From contig NZ_CP017480.1 of NCBI RefSeq assembly GCF_001887595.1, forward strand, positions 1,612,001 through 1,676,000: a DNA stretch of 64,000 bases. Reading direction: 5' to 3'. Made by a program: the position numbers and the translations under genes. Below, piece after piece: positions 1-8,533 of the stretch. The DNA comes from Luteibacter rhizovicinus DSM 16549. Lineage in GTDB: Bacteria; Pseudomonadota; Gammaproteobacteria; Xanthomonadales; Rhodanobacteraceae. The notes beneath the pieces were generated by a model, which was given only the letters and a program-made list of their open reading frames with translations, was not told the origin of the DNA and searched no databases. Position 1 is the stretch's first letter. Each line of letters begins with the position of its first letter.

Positions 1-281
1 GTCACGCCGTTCGGGCGATTTCCAGGGCGCACCTGCGCGAAGCCCGCGATGACATCGCCGTCCTTGACGAGCAAGGTCGTCGTATCCGGATCACCGATCT
101 CGGCGCGCTGGAGCGCCTCGCCGTAGCTGCTTCGGCAATGCTCCGCCATGTGACCGTCGGTGGTGGAGTCCCCGAACGTGGCGCGGAAGGTGCGTTCCAT
201 CACGTCGGCGAGCGCGGCTGCCTGCGCGATGGTTGCGACGCGAAGGTCGAACGAGGTCGGTTCGGTAGGGTGGATCATCAT
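1..281 (-). CDS. GNAT family N-acetyltransferase, N-terminal part (cut by window edge)
   Basis: Only the first 93 codons lie in the window; the gene runs off the left edge. From the ATG at 281 (a second in-frame ATG lies at 278) the product reads MMIHPTEPTSFDLRVATI, then a helix with AALADVMERTF and a strand with LLVKDGDVIAGFAQVRPG. The alternation of helix 1-2 and the strand ending AGFAQVR is typical of the N-terminal half of GNAT acetyltransferases, which transfer acetyl from acetyl-CoA to amines. The acetyl-CoA loop is outside the window, so the substrate cannot be guessed. It starts 31 bp after the MFS transporter on the same strand and may be co-transcribed with it. Confidence 0.75.
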   Translation of the reverse strand, partial: MMIHPTEPTSFDLRVATIAQAAALADVMERTFRATFGDSTTDGHMAEHCRSSYGEALQRAEIGDPDTTTLLVKDGDVIAGFAQVRPGNRPNGV

Positions 282-312
282 TCAATGAATCTACAACGGC
301 GCACGGCGGCAG

Positions 313-1539
313 TCAGCAGGGTTCGGCGGCCACGCCAGAGATCGTCCGCTTCTCGGCGGCCACGGATGCCGCCCAGATACCGAGTCCCGCAACGGCGAGC
401 AGACTGCCGACCCAACCAGGTGAGGTCCAGCCGTAACCACCCGCGATAGCCAGGCCACCAAGGAAGGGGCCCAGTGCATTCGCTGTATTGAATGCCGAAT
501 GGTTGAGCGATGCGGCGAGACCCTGTGCATCGCCTGCCACATCCATCAGACGCGTCTGCAGCACGGTACCCAGGGCGCCGCCAATGCCGATGCAGAACAC
601 ATCCAGGCTGAGCAGCCAGATGTTGCCGGCGGTGAACGGGAAAACCGCGAGGATCACCATGCTCCACACCAGCAGTACGCCGGCGGTGCGCATGAGCGCG
701 CGATCGGCGAACACCGGCACCACCATGTTGCCGATCGTCATGCCGACGCCGAACACGCCCATCACCCAAGGCACCGAGGACAGCGGCATCTTCGTGACAT
801 TGATCAGGATGTCGGCGAGATAGGTATAGACCGCGAACATGCCGCCGAAGCCGATCGCGCCGATGGCGAGCGTGTACCAGACCTGCGATCGCTTCAGCGC
901 ACTGAGTTCGCGCAGTGGACTGGCTTTGGCATCCGAAGGCGTGTTCGGCGCGAAGACGGCAACCGCCGTCATCGTCAGCACGCCGAGCACGGCGACCAGG
1001 GCGAACGCCCAGCGCCAACCTACGGCCTGGCCCAGCCAGCTGGCCAGCGGTACACCGACGATCGTCGCGACGGTGAGACCGAGGAACATCTGGCCGACCG
1101 CGCGTGTACGCCGGTTCGCCGGTACCAGTGACGAGGCGACCAGCGCGGCCACGCCGAAGTAGGCGCCATGAGGCAGGCCGGCGAGGAAGCGGAACACCAG
1201 CATCCAGTGGTAGTTCGGCGAAAGACCGGTCAGGCCGTTGAACACGGTGAACATCGTCATGAGGATGAGCAGCAGCCGGCGACGCGGCACGCGTGCGCCC
1301 AGCACCGTCATCACGGGCGCGCCGACCACGACACCAAGCGCATAGGCGCTGATCGTGTGGCCGGCGGTCGGCGCGTCGATACCGAGGCCCTCGGCGAACA
1401 GGGGCAGCATGCTCATCGAGGCGAACTCGGTCGTTCCGATGGCGAAGCCGCCAACGGCAAGCGCAAGGATCACCAGACCGACGTGCGGCGCGCGGACGGG
1501 CGGGGTACCCGGATCAAGAGCGGGTGCGGAAGCGGACAT
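313..1539 (-). CDS. MFS transporter, DHA1 drug/sugar efflux type (YdhP/AraJ-like)
   Basis: The 408-residue protein is built of about 12 hydrophobic segments, as expected of a major facilitator inner-membrane antiporter. The first helix region contains IGTTEFASMSMLPLFAEGL followed by SAYALGVVVGAPVM, a signature of DHA1 exporters of the YdhP/AraJ type, and RVPRRRLLL after helix 2 matches the charged loop of MFS motif A. The start chosen is the ATG at 1539 (MSASAPALDPG); an upstream ATG would add 13 residues of poor character. A LysR regulator lies 100 bp upstream on the same strand and could control it. The exported compound is not predictable. Confidence 0.88.
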   Translation of the reverse strand: MSASAPALDPGTPPVRAPHVGLVILALAVGGFAIGTTEFASMSMLPLFAEGLGIDAPTAGHTISAYALGVVVGAPVMTVLGARVPRRRLLLILMTMFTVFNGLTGLSPNYHWMLVFRFLAGLPHGAYFGVAALVASSLVPANRRTRAVGQMFLGLTVATIVGVPLASWLGQAVGWRWAFALVAVLGVLTMTAVAVFAPNTPSDAKASPLRELSALKRSQVWYTLAIGAIGFGGMFAVYTYLADILINVTKMPLSSVPWVMGVFGVGMTIGNMVVPVFADRALMRTAGVLLVWSMVILAVFPFTAGNIWLLSLDVFCIGIGGALGTVLQTRLMDVAGDAQGLAASLNHSAFNTANALGPFLGGLAIAGGYGWTSPGWVGSLLAVAGLGIWAASVAAEKRTISGVAAEPC

Positions 1540-1639
1540 GGGGGACTCGGGACGTTGGGGGTCGGGTGCGTGGTGCACCGCAACATGGCCCTAGGATACG
1601 CCTTGCACGCGCTTGCACCAAGCGCTGACGGGGTGAGTC

Positions 1640-2536
1640 TCAATCACCGCGATCATCCCGGACCAGGTCGATGAAGGCCCGTAGGGCCGAGGTCACCCGG
1701 CGCTGCCGCGGGTAATAGAGCATGAAACCCGGGTACGACGGACACCAGTCCTCGAGCACCCGGACCAGCCGGCCTTCGCGGATCAGATCGGTCACCTGGT
1801 CCTCGAGGACGAAGGTCAGGCCGACGCCGGTCAGCGCCATATCCAGGGAGAGCCGGAAGTCCGCGAAGGTGAGCCGTCCCGGCACATCCACGTCGAGCTT
1901 GCGTCCGCCCTGCTCGAATTCCCACTTATAGATGCGCCCGCTGGGAAAGCGGAACCGGATGCACTCGTGGCGCATCAACTCGTTGGGGTGCAAGGGTGTG
2001 CCGTGGGCGGCCAGATACCCTGGCGTGGCGACACAGACACTTCGATGGGCTCCGCCGATCGGCACGGCGATCATGTCCTCGGGGACCTGCTCGAGGAAGC
2101 GGATGCCCGCGTCGAAGCCTGAGGCGACGATGTCGATCAGGCCGTCGTTATCCACGGCTTCGAAGCGGACGTCGGGATACGCGGCCAGGAACCGGGGCAG
2201 CAGCGGCGGCAGGATCAGCTGGGCGGTGATGCGCGGCATGTTGATCCGGAGCGTGCCCGAGGGCGCCGCGCGAAAGTCGTTCATCTCCTCCAGCGCATCG
2301 CCGACATCGCGCAGGGCCGGCTCCAGCCGTTCCAGCAGCCGCTGCCCGGCCTCGGTGAGCGAGACGCTTCGCGTGGTCCGGTGAAACAGCATCACGCCGA
2401 GCCGTTCCTCCAGTCCTCGGATGGCATAGCTGATAGCCGAGGTGGACAGCGTCAGCTCGGCCCCCGCCTTGCGGAAGCTGGCGTGGCGGGCGACGGAGGC
2501 GAAGGCGGCGAGGTGGGAAAGATTGTCTGGGCGCAT
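1640..2536 (-). CDS. LysR-family transcriptional regulator
   Basis: This 298-residue protein has the LysR layout: an N-terminal winged helix-turn-helix (residues about 1-60, with FRKAGAELTLSTSAISYAI and LEERLGVMLFHRTTRSVSLT), a linker helix, and a periplasmic-binding-like effector domain (about 90-295). It is typical in length. It is divergent from the YahK-type alcohol dehydrogenase, with 113 bp between the starts, and precedes the MFS transporter on the same strand. LysR proteins usually control the divergent gene and themselves, so the dehydrogenase is the best inferred target. The effector is unknown. Confidence 0.92.
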   Translation of the reverse strand: MRPDNLSHLAAFASVARHASFRKAGAELTLSTSAISYAIRGLEERLGVMLFHRTTRSVSLTEAGQRLLERLEPALRDVGDALEEMNDFRAAPSGTLRINMPRITAQLILPPLLPRFLAAYPDVRFEAVDNDGLIDIVASGFDAGIRFLEQVPEDMIAVPIGGAHRSVCVATPGYLAAHGTPLHPNELMRHECIRFRFPSGRIYKWEFEQGGRKLDVDVPGRLTFADFRLSLDMALTGVGLTFVLEDQVTDLIREGRLVRVLEDWCPSYPGFMLYYPRQRRVTSALRAFIDLVRDDRGD

Positions 2537-2649
2537 GATTGTGCAGGATAACTCAACGGTTCATCCCGGAATCCCCGCTGGCCGCGCCAAAGCCCGCGAC
2601 GTATTGTTGTGGACTACCGATCAAACCCCCAACGATAAGGACGACTCCC

Positions 2650-3699
2650 ATGATCGATGTCCGCGGATTTGCCGCCAAAAGCGCAACGACCTCCCTCGTT
2701 CCGTTCACGTTCCAGCGCCGCGAGCCGGGTGAGCACGACGTCCGTATCGAGATCCTCTACAGCGGTGTCTGCCACTCCGACCTGCACCAGGCCAAGGGCG
2801 ACTGGGGCAATTCGGTGTTCCCGATGGTCCCGGGTCACGAGATCGTCGGCCGCGTGGTCTCCGTCGGCTCGGCCGTGAAGAAGTTCAAGGTCGGCGACTT
2901 CGCCGGCGTGGGCTGCATGGTCGACTCTTGCCGTACCTGTGAATCCTGCAAGCAGGATCTCGAGCAGTACTGCCTGACCCACACCAGCTTCACCTACAAC
3001 GGCACCGAGCAGGACAAGACCACGCCGACCCAGGGTGGTTACTCCACCGAGATCGTCACCGAAGAGCGCTTCGTGGTGAAGATCTCCGAGAAGCTCGACC
3101 TCAAGGCCACGGCTCCCCTGCTTTGCGCCGGCATCACCACCTACTCGCCGCTGCGCCACTGGAAGGTCGGCAAGGGCCAGAAGGTTGGCGTGATCGGCCT
3201 CGGCGGTCTCGGCCACATGGGCGTGAAGTTCGCCAAGGCCCTCGGCGCCCATGTCACCATGATCACCACCTCGGCCTCGAAGGGCGAAGACGCGAAGCGC
3301 CTCGGCGCTGATGCCGTCCTGCTCTCCACCGACGCGGACGCGATGGCGGCACAGGGCGCCAGCTTCGACTTCCTGCTCAACACGGTGCCGGTGTCCCACG
3401 ACATCAACCCGTACACCAACCTGCTCAAGCTGGACGGCACCATGGTGCTGGTCGGCGCGCTCACGCCGCTCGACGGCGTCGTCGGTGGCAGCCTGATGCT
3501 CCCGCGTCGCACGATCGCCGGTTCGGCCATCGGCGGCATGGCCGAGACCCAGGAAATGATGGACTTCTGCGCCGAGCACAACATCGTCTCCGACATTGAA
3601 GTGGTCGACATGGCTTCGATCAACGAGACCTATGTGCGCCTGGCGAAGAACGATGTGCGCTATCGCTTCGTGATCGACATGGCGACGATGCCGGCGTGA
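2650..3699 (+). CDS. Zinc-dependent NAD(P)H alcohol/aldehyde dehydrogenase, YahK-like
   Basis: The 349-residue medium-chain dehydrogenase closely resembles E. coli YahK (cinnamyl-alcohol-dehydrogenase subfamily), which reduces aldehydes with NADPH. Catalytic zinc ligands are visible as Cys41 (GVCHSD) and His63 (PGHE). The structural zinc lobe is the C-x2-C-x2-C-x7-C series at Cys94, 97, 100 and 108. The Rossmann cofactor loop is GLGGLGHMG near residue 185. The ATG at 2650 is chosen because AAGGA lies 8 bp upstream and the protein then begins in register with YahK; the reading frame stays open further upstream but without family similarity. It is divergent from the LysR gene. Confidence 0.93.
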   Translation: MIDVRGFAAKSATTSLVPFTFQRREPGEHDVRIEILYSGVCHSDLHQAKGDWGNSVFPMVPGHEIVGRVVSVGSAVKKFKVGDFAGVGCMVDSCRTCESCKQDLEQYCLTHTSFTYNGTEQDKTTPTQGGYSTEIVTEERFVVKISEKLDLKATAPLLCAGITTYSPLRHWKVGKGQKVGVIGLGGLGHMGVKFAKALGAHVTMITTSASKGEDAKRLGADAVLLSTDADAMAAQGASFDFLLNTVPVSHDINPYTNLLKLDGTMVLVGALTPLDGVVGGSLMLPRRTIAGSAIGGMAETQEMMDFCAEHNIVSDIEVVDMASINETYVRLAKNDVRYRFVIDMATMPA

Positions 3700-3732
3700 T
3701 CTGACGCCACCATCGGAGCCTGATGCAACACC

Positions 3733-3807
3733 CATCGCCGACAAGTCGGCTCCTACAAAAGCAGCCCACCGCTCATATAGGAGCCGATTCATCGGCGATG
3801 CTTTTCG
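3733..3807. repeat. REP pair, inverted (one divergent stem variant)
   Basis: Two REP units face opposite ways. The left unit (minus) has stem GCCGAC-TT-GTCGGC; the right unit (plus) has GCCGAT-TC-ATCGGC. Both have the flanking TAGGAGCC...GATG context. The left variant differs from the common core in both arms, so pairing is preserved. The 174-bp gap between the dehydrogenase and the next gene holds nothing else recognisable apart from the ribosome binding site of the metallo-hydrolase. Confidence 0.85.
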
Positions 3808-3873
3808 GCACGCGATAGCTTTCCCTGTGTGCCGTGAACTATCTTCAAGCCCGGACACCGCTAAGGACACGGT

Positions 3874-5046
3874 TTGAAGCGCTTCCTCCGCTACACCCTC
3901 ATCCTGCTCGCCCTTCTCGTGGCCTTCGTCGCCATCAGCGCGTGGCCGAACATCGGCACGCTGCCCGACGCCGCGCAAACCGCGAAAGACGCCAGGTCGC
4001 CCGAGTGGCGCAACGGCAAGTTCGAAAACCCGCTGCCGATGTATACCAACGTCAAAGGCGGTGTCCTGCAGATGTTGGCGTCGGCACCCGGCGAAGAGCC
4101 CGATGCGCCCGTGCCGACCGTGGATTCGTCCGCGGTATACAGGACGCCCCCGGCATCCGGCTTACGTGTGACCTGGTTCGGCCATTCATCGATGCTGATC
4201 GAAATCGATGGCACGAACATCGTCGTCGATCCGCTGTGGAGCGAGCGTGCTTCGCCCTTCTCATGGCTGGGTCCGAAGCGCTGGTACGAACCGCCGGTTC
4301 CCATCGATCACCTGCCGCATATCGATGCGGTCATCGTCTCGCACGACCACTACGATCACCTCGATCGCGCGTCTATCCAGGCCTTCAATGCCCTTGGCGT
4401 GCGCTTCATCGTGCCGCTTGGTGTCGGCTCCCATTTGCGTGGCTGGGGCGTGCCCGCCGAACGCATCACCGAGCTGGACTGGTGGCAGGACGCCACGGTG
4501 GGCAACCTCAGGATCGTGTCCACGCCGTCACGGCATGCGTCGGGCCGTCTCTCCGCCCGCAGCGACGTCACGCTGTGGACGGGCTACGCGTTGATCGGCG
4601 ACAAGCACCGCGTGTTCTACTCCGGCGATACCGGCTTCAACGACACCTTTGCCGATGTCGGCACGAAATACGGTCCGTTCGACGTCAGCCTCATTGAGTC
4701 GGGCCAATACGACGCGCAGTGGCCCGACTGGCACCTCGGTCCCGAGCAGGCGATGAAGGTGCATGAAGAAGTGCGCGGTAAGGTGCTCATCCCCGTGCAC
4801 TGGGGACTGATCAAGCTTGCGCATCACGCCTGGACCGAACCACCGGAGCGCATCCTCGCCGCGGCGAAGTGCAGCCATGCCGACGTGCTCGTGCCGAAGC
4901 CGGGGCAGGCGGTGGAACCGACGATGCATCCCGTGATTCCGCGCTGGTGGCCGTCGCAACATGTGGCGACGGCGAAGGAAAAGCCGATCGTCGCTTCGAC
5001 GCATGGCGATCCTGCGCAGAAGTTCGACGTGTCGACCTGCCCGTGA
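3874..5046 (+). CDS. MBL-fold metallo-hydrolase, RomA/NAPE-PLD-like, membrane-anchored
   Basis: The 390-residue protein begins with a hydrophobic anchor (about residues 4-24, FLRYTLILLALLVAFVAI) and then a metallo-beta-lactamase fold. HDHYDHLD near residue 160 is the metal-binding motif; further metal ligands fit SRHASGR, YSGDTGF and PVHWG. LGPKRWYEPP and the C-terminal PKPGQ region match the RomA/N-acyl-phosphatidylethanolamine phospholipase D-like subfamily, suggesting a lipid or ester substrate at the inner membrane, which is inference. The start is TTG at 3874, preceded by AAGGA at proper distance; no in-frame ATG fits. It is convergent with rtcR, only 5 bp away. Confidence 0.85.
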   Translation: MKRFLRYTLILLALLVAFVAISAWPNIGTLPDAAQTAKDARSPEWRNGKFENPLPMYTNVKGGVLQMLASAPGEEPDAPVPTVDSSAVYRTPPASGLRVTWFGHSSMLIEIDGTNIVVDPLWSERASPFSWLGPKRWYEPPVPIDHLPHIDAVIVSHDHYDHLDRASIQAFNALGVRFIVPLGVGSHLRGWGVPAERITELDWWQDATVGNLRIVSTPSRHASGRLSARSDVTLWTGYALIGDKHRVFYSGDTGFNDTFADVGTKYGPFDVSLIESGQYDAQWPDWHLGPEQAMKVHEEVRGKVLIPVHWGLIKLAHHAWTEPPERILAAAKCSHADVLVPKPGQAVEPTMHPVIPRWWPSQHVATAKEKPIVASTHGDPAQKFDVSTCP

Positions 5047-5051
5047 TCGCG

Positions 5052-6641
5052 TCAGCGCCTCGCGATAACGTCCCAACTCAGCTCGTAGCGGGCCAGATAC
5101 TTGCGAAGACGGTCGGCGTCGTTCGTGCTCGCACGCTTGCTCCGTGAGGCGGCGAACAGTTGTCGGCCCGCTTCCGAGAGGCTGCGGCAGCGCTGGCAAA
5201 CGGCGATCACCTCGCGAAGCTGGAGGCGGTCGAAGAGGTCGAGATCATTCACGGCCTCGCCCAGGAGTTCTCGCAACGCGTCGCCCTCGCTTTCCTGCCG
5301 CCATAAGCGCCGCAGGCGCCCTATCTCTTCGTCCACGCACGCCCGGTTGATTCGCCCTGCGGGTGCCAGCGTCGCCATGCGTGTCACCGACGCGCCGAGA
5401 TCGCGGAAGTTGCCGGACCACGGTGCGTCGCTCGACATCGCGAAGGCGAGATAGACCTCGCGCGCTTCCTTGTTGAAAGTGACGCGTCGGTTCTCGTCCC
5501 GTGCGTAGCGCTCCAGTTCGTAGTCGAGATTGGGCTCGATGTCCTCCATGCGCTCGGCGAGGCCCGGCAGATGGAAGGACCAGATGTTGAGGCGTGCATA
5601 AAGGTCGTCACGGAAACGACCTTCGGCGACACGCTTGCCCAGATCGCGGTTGGTACCGGCGATCAACTGGAAATCACTGCTTGCCTCACGATCGCCGCCC
5701 ACGGGAAGGAAGCGCTTGTCTTCGAGGGCGCGCAACAACATGGCCTGCTCGTCCGCGCCCAGCTCGCCGATCTCGTCGAGGAACAACAAGCCCTTGTCCG
5801 CACTGCGCAGCAAACCGGCACGCTCACCGGCGGCGCCGGTATAGGCGCCTTTCACGTGGCCGAACAGGGCGCTCATCGCGCCGTCGCCACGCAACGTGGC
5901 GCAGTTCACTTCGACGAAGCGGCCGGTCACCTCGCGGCGGCCCTGCTTAAGTTCGAACAGGCGACGGGCGAGCTGACTCTTGCCCGCGCCGGTGGGTCCC
6001 ATCAGCAGGATCGGCGCGACCGAGCGGCTACCCACGGTTTCGATCTGTTCGATCATGCGATTGAAGGCGGCGTTGCGTGTCGCAATGCCACTCTTCAGGT
6101 GGCTGCGATCTTCCTGCTGCTCGCCTTCGAACCGTTGGGCCAGTCGGTCGTAGCGCGACAGATCGAGGTCGATGATGCTCAGTTCGCCCACGCTGGCGGC
6201 GACACCCTGCTTTCTCGGCGGCGACGCCTGCAAGAGGCGGCCGGGCAGGTGACGGCTTTCGGTCAGAAGAAACAGGCAGATCTGGGCAACGTGGGTGCCC
6301 GTCGTGATGTGTACGTAGTAATCCTCGTTGTCAGGGTCGAACGCATAGCCTTGTGCGAAGGCGTACAGCGTCTCGTAGACCGACTCGAAGTCCCACGGGT
6401 TGGCGATATAGGTGTCGTGAATGCGTACGTCGGTTTCGGGCGAGACCTGGGCGAGATCCTCGCGGATGAGGCGGCTGGTCTTTGCATTGCGCCGCTCGTC
6501 GACGAGCAGTTCCATCCGACCGACCAGGAAGTCCTCATGCAGGCCGAGCGACACCGTAGGACGCCACCGTTCCCAACGACCCGGGCCATCGCCCGCATCC
6601 AGCTGGGTGCCAACAAACCCGATCACCACCTTGGTCTTCAT
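5052..6641 (-). CDS. rtcR: RtcR: CARF-domain sensor and sigma-54 activator of the RNA repair operon
   Basis: The 529-residue protein matches RtcR. Residues about 1-180 form the CARF-like sensor (MKTKVVIGFVGTQLD, then YYVHITTGTHVAQICLFLL). Residues about 185-420 are a sigma-54-type AAA+ domain with Walker A GPTGAGKS, the sigma-54 contact loop GAYTGA (usually GAFTGA) and Walker B LLFLDEIGEL. The last 90 residues are a less conserved helical C-terminus. In known systems the CARF domain binds tRNA fragments with 2',3'-cyclic phosphate ends and the AAA+ ring then opens the sigma-54 promoter of rsr/rtcBA. ATG at 6641 is chosen over the GTG one codon earlier. It is divergent from rsr. Confidence 0.95.
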   Translation of the reverse strand: MKTKVVIGFVGTQLDAGDGPGRWERWRPTVSLGLHEDFLVGRMELLVDERRNAKTSRLIREDLAQVSPETDVRIHDTYIANPWDFESVYETLYAFAQGYAFDPDNEDYYVHITTGTHVAQICLFLLTESRHLPGRLLQASPPRKQGVAASVGELSIIDLDLSRYDRLAQRFEGEQQEDRSHLKSGIATRNAAFNRMIEQIETVGSRSVAPILLMGPTGAGKSQLARRLFELKQGRREVTGRFVEVNCATLRGDGAMSALFGHVKGAYTGAAGERAGLLRSADKGLLFLDEIGELGADEQAMLLRALEDKRFLPVGGDREASSDFQLIAGTNRDLGKRVAEGRFRDDLYARLNIWSFHLPGLAERMEDIEPNLDYELERYARDENRRVTFNKEAREVYLAFAMSSDAPWSGNFRDLGASVTRMATLAPAGRINRACVDEEIGRLRRLWRQESEGDALRELLGEAVNDLDLFDRLQLREVIAVCQRCRSLSEAGRQLFAASRSKRASTNDADRLRKYLARYELSWDVIARR

Positions 6642-6736
6642 CACGATCCCAGTAGATAAGACACGAGAAGGCTATATCGTAAATGATCAGTCTGGCATTG
6701 GCCCATAACGAATCACAAATCATAAAATCTGCTGTT

Positions 6737-6756
6737 TATCAATAGGTTGATATCAA
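6737..6756. promoter_or_regulatory. Overlapping dyads, candidate activator site (RtcR)
   Basis: TATCAA (6737-6742) and TTGATA (6747-6752) form a perfect 6-bp inverted repeat with a 4-bp spacer. The right half overlaps a second palindrome, TTGATATCAA (6747-6756). The AT-rich site lies in the rtcR-rsr gap, about 14 bp upstream of the -24 element. That is close for a classical sigma-54 enhancer, so it could instead serve autoregulation of rtcR or bind another factor. Confidence 0.4.
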
Positions 6757-6766
6757 TCTGGCGCGG

Positions 6767-6783
6767 TTGGCACGGCTCCTGCT
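6767..6783 (+). promoter_or_regulatory. Sigma-54 (-24/-12) promoter of the rsr-rtcBA operon
   Basis: TTGGCACGGCTCCTGCT matches the -24/-12 consensus TGGCAC-N5-TTGC: GG at 6769-6770 and GC at 6781-6782 are separated by exactly 10 bp. Transcription would start near 6793, giving a leader of about 22 nt that contains the AAGGAG ribosome binding site (6800-6805) of rsr at 6815. The divergent sigma-54 activator gene rtcR makes this assignment strong. Confidence 0.9.
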
Positions 6784-6814
6784 CTCTTAGGCTCAACCCA
6801 AGGAGATCGCCACG

Positions 6815-8371
6815 ATGGCCAACCTTCAACTTTTCCAGAGCTCTCGCGGTGCCCAGGCGCCGGCGGCCAATGCGGTCAACGAAGCCGATGGCGACGCCTA
6901 CCTTCGGGACCCGCGTTCGGCCCTCGCCCTGTATGCGGCCACGGGTTGCCTCAACGGGACTTACTACGCCGATGCGGCGACGCAACTCGCCGCCACGCTG
7001 GCTCTATGCGAGTCGGTGCCCGCGGAGTTCGTCGCCAGGGTGGCGATCCATGCCCGCCAGCAGTCGCATATGAAAGACATGCCGGCCTTGCTGCTCGCTC
7101 ACCTCGCCAACCGGGACGGTGACGTGCTCGAGAAAGCCTTCGCCCGGGTGATCGACAACGGCCGCATGCTGCGCAACTTCATTCAGATCGTCCGTAGCGG
7201 CGTGACGGGGCGCAAGTCGCTAGGTTCGCGCCCGAAACGCCTCGTCCGCCAATGGTTGGCCTCGGCCTCCACGGAGGGCGTTCTCGGCGCGGCGGTCGGC
7301 GGCAATCCATCGCTCGCGGACGTCGTTCGAATGGTTCACCCGCGTCCCGAGGATGCGACGCGGGACGCGTTGTACGGTTGGCTCTTGGGACGTTCGTATG
7401 CGCCGGCCGCGTTGCCGGAGAGCGTGCGTGCCTACGAAGTATTCAAGAGCGACCCGCGCGGCGACTTGCCGGACATGCCGTTCCCGTACCTGACCTCGTT
7501 GCCGCTGAGCAAGGCGCAGTGGAAAAGCATCGCCATGCGCGGCACCTGGCAGGCGACGCGAATGAACCTCAACACGTTCGCCAGGCATGGCGTGTTTTCC
7601 GACAAGGAAGTCGTCGGGGTGGTGGCGAAGCGACTGCGCGATCCGAAGGCGATCGCACAGGCACGAGTGCTGCCGTACCAGCTGATGGTTGCCTATCGGA
7701 ATGTCTCGGCCGATATGCCGGAGCGGATCGTCGACGCCCTGCAGGATGCGATGGAGATCGCGACCCGCTCCGTGCCGAAGCTTCACGGCAAGGTGGTGGT
7801 CGCGGTCGACGTGTCGGGCTCGATGGCCTCGCCTGTCACGGGTTACCGCAAGGGCGCAACGACGGTGGTGACCTGTGTCGAAGTCGCGGCACTGATGGTC
7901 GCCTCCTTACGTCGCGCCAACCCGGCGATCCGGGTCATGCCGTTCGACACGGAAGTGCGGGAGGTGCGGCTCAACCGGCGCGACAGCGTGATGACCCAGG
8001 CGAAAACCCTCGCCGGCATGATCGGCGGCGGCACGGCGGTAAGTGCACCGATAGCGAAGTTGGCAATGCAGAAGGCGAAAGTGGATCTGGTGGTCATCGT
8101 GTCCGACAACCAGAGCTGGGTGGACACGCGTGGCGGAGTGGGCGCCACCGAGACGATGCGCCAGTGGCAGGCCGTCAGGGCGATCAACCCGAAGGCACGC
8201 CTTGTCTGCATCGACCTGCAGCCGTATGCCACCAGCCAGACAGTCGAAGGAACGGCAGGCGTCACGCACATCGCCGGCTTCAGCGACGCCGTGTTCGAAC
8301 TGCTGGCCGACGCCGCGCGTGGCGACACGGCGGGTCAATGGATAGAGCGGATCGAAGCGACACCGCTCTGA
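6815..8371 (+). CDS. rsr: Rsr: Ro60 ortholog, TROVE-domain RNA-binding protein
   Basis: The 518-residue protein is a bacterial Ro60. The N-terminal two-thirds are the helical-repeat TROVE ring that binds Y RNA on its outer surface and RNA 3' ends in its hole. The C-terminal von Willebrand A domain has a complete MIDAS: DVSGSM at about residue 332, GGGTAVSAP and VSDNQSW. It begins at ATG 6815 with AAGGAG 9 bp upstream, behind a sigma-54 promoter. It is followed by two RNA genes and then rtcB and rtcA. The arrangement matches the rsr-yrl-rtcBA operons known from Salmonella and relatives, in which Rsr and Y RNA join damage response and RNA decay. Confidence 0.95.
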   Translation: MANLQLFQSSRGAQAPAANAVNEADGDAYLRDPRSALALYAATGCLNGTYYADAATQLAATLALCESVPAEFVARVAIHARQQSHMKDMPALLLAHLANRDGDVLEKAFARVIDNGRMLRNFIQIVRSGVTGRKSLGSRPKRLVRQWLASASTEGVLGAAVGGNPSLADVVRMVHPRPEDATRDALYGWLLGRSYAPAALPESVRAYEVFKSDPRGDLPDMPFPYLTSLPLSKAQWKSIAMRGTWQATRMNLNTFARHGVFSDKEVVGVVAKRLRDPKAIAQARVLPYQLMVAYRNVSADMPERIVDALQDAMEIATRSVPKLHGKVVVAVDVSGSMASPVTGYRKGATTVVTCVEVAALMVASLRRANPAIRVMPFDTEVREVRLNRRDSVMTQAKTLAGMIGGGTAVSAPIAKLAMQKAKVDLVVIVSDNQSWVDTRGGVGATETMRQWQAVRAINPKARLVCIDLQPYATSQTVEGTAGVTHIAGFSDAVFELLADAARGDTAGQWIERIEATPL

Positions 8372-8382
8372 ACGAGGTAATC

Positions 8383-8408
8383 CCCCGACGGGAATGGGCC
8401 CGTCGGGG
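8383..8408 (+). promoter_or_regulatory. Perfect 10-bp hairpin just after the rsr stop codon
   Basis: CCCCGACGGG (8383-8392) pairs perfectly with CCCGTCGGGG (8399-8408) around a 6-nt loop. No T run follows, so it is not a normal intrinsic terminator. It separates the rsr message from the Y RNA region and could be a 3' stabiliser for rsr mRNA or a processing boundary. A related GC hairpin (GCCCCG-TCGGA-CGGGGC, 9895-9911) lies between rtcB and rtcA. Confidence 0.6.
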
Positions 8409-8424
8409 CCAACGATTTCAACCT

Positions 8425-8520
8425 GCGGCGAATGCCGGTGGAGCTACTGGGTAAGCCTTCGGGCTAGAGGGTTCGAGCCCCTCACATGCAACATCGATGC
8501 TTCACCACTTTTGTCGCCGC
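8425..8520 (+). ncRNA. Candidate first Y-like RNA: two-part stem with T-arm mimic and cUUCGg hairpin
   Basis: Outer stem GCGGCGA (8425-8431) pairs with TCGCCGC (8514-8520). An internal loop follows (ATGCC facing ACTTTTG). Inner stem GGTGGAGC (8437-8444) pairs with GCTTCACC (8499-8506) with one G-U pair. The head holds AGCC-TTCG-GGCT (8454-8465) and a tRNA T-arm mimic, GAGGG-TTCGAGC-CCCTC (8467-8483), then 15 unpaired bases. The stem plan and the internal loop match the next RNA, so I read it as a second Rsr-binding Y RNA. The head is not the usual permuted tRNA; a decayed tRNA is the alternative. Expected to be cut from the rsr-rtcBA transcript. Confidence 0.6.
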
Positions 8521-8533
8521 ACCTTTTCAAACC

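Noticed and set aside
2614..3978. A 454-codon minus-strand open frame over the alcohol dehydrogenase
   Set aside because: The plus strand encodes all dehydrogenase motifs; the minus frame has none.
5052..6641. CARF domain in RtcR could suggest a CRISPR-linked system
   Set aside because: No cas genes or repeat-spacer array are present. The CARF domain is normal in RtcR, where it senses RNA ends.
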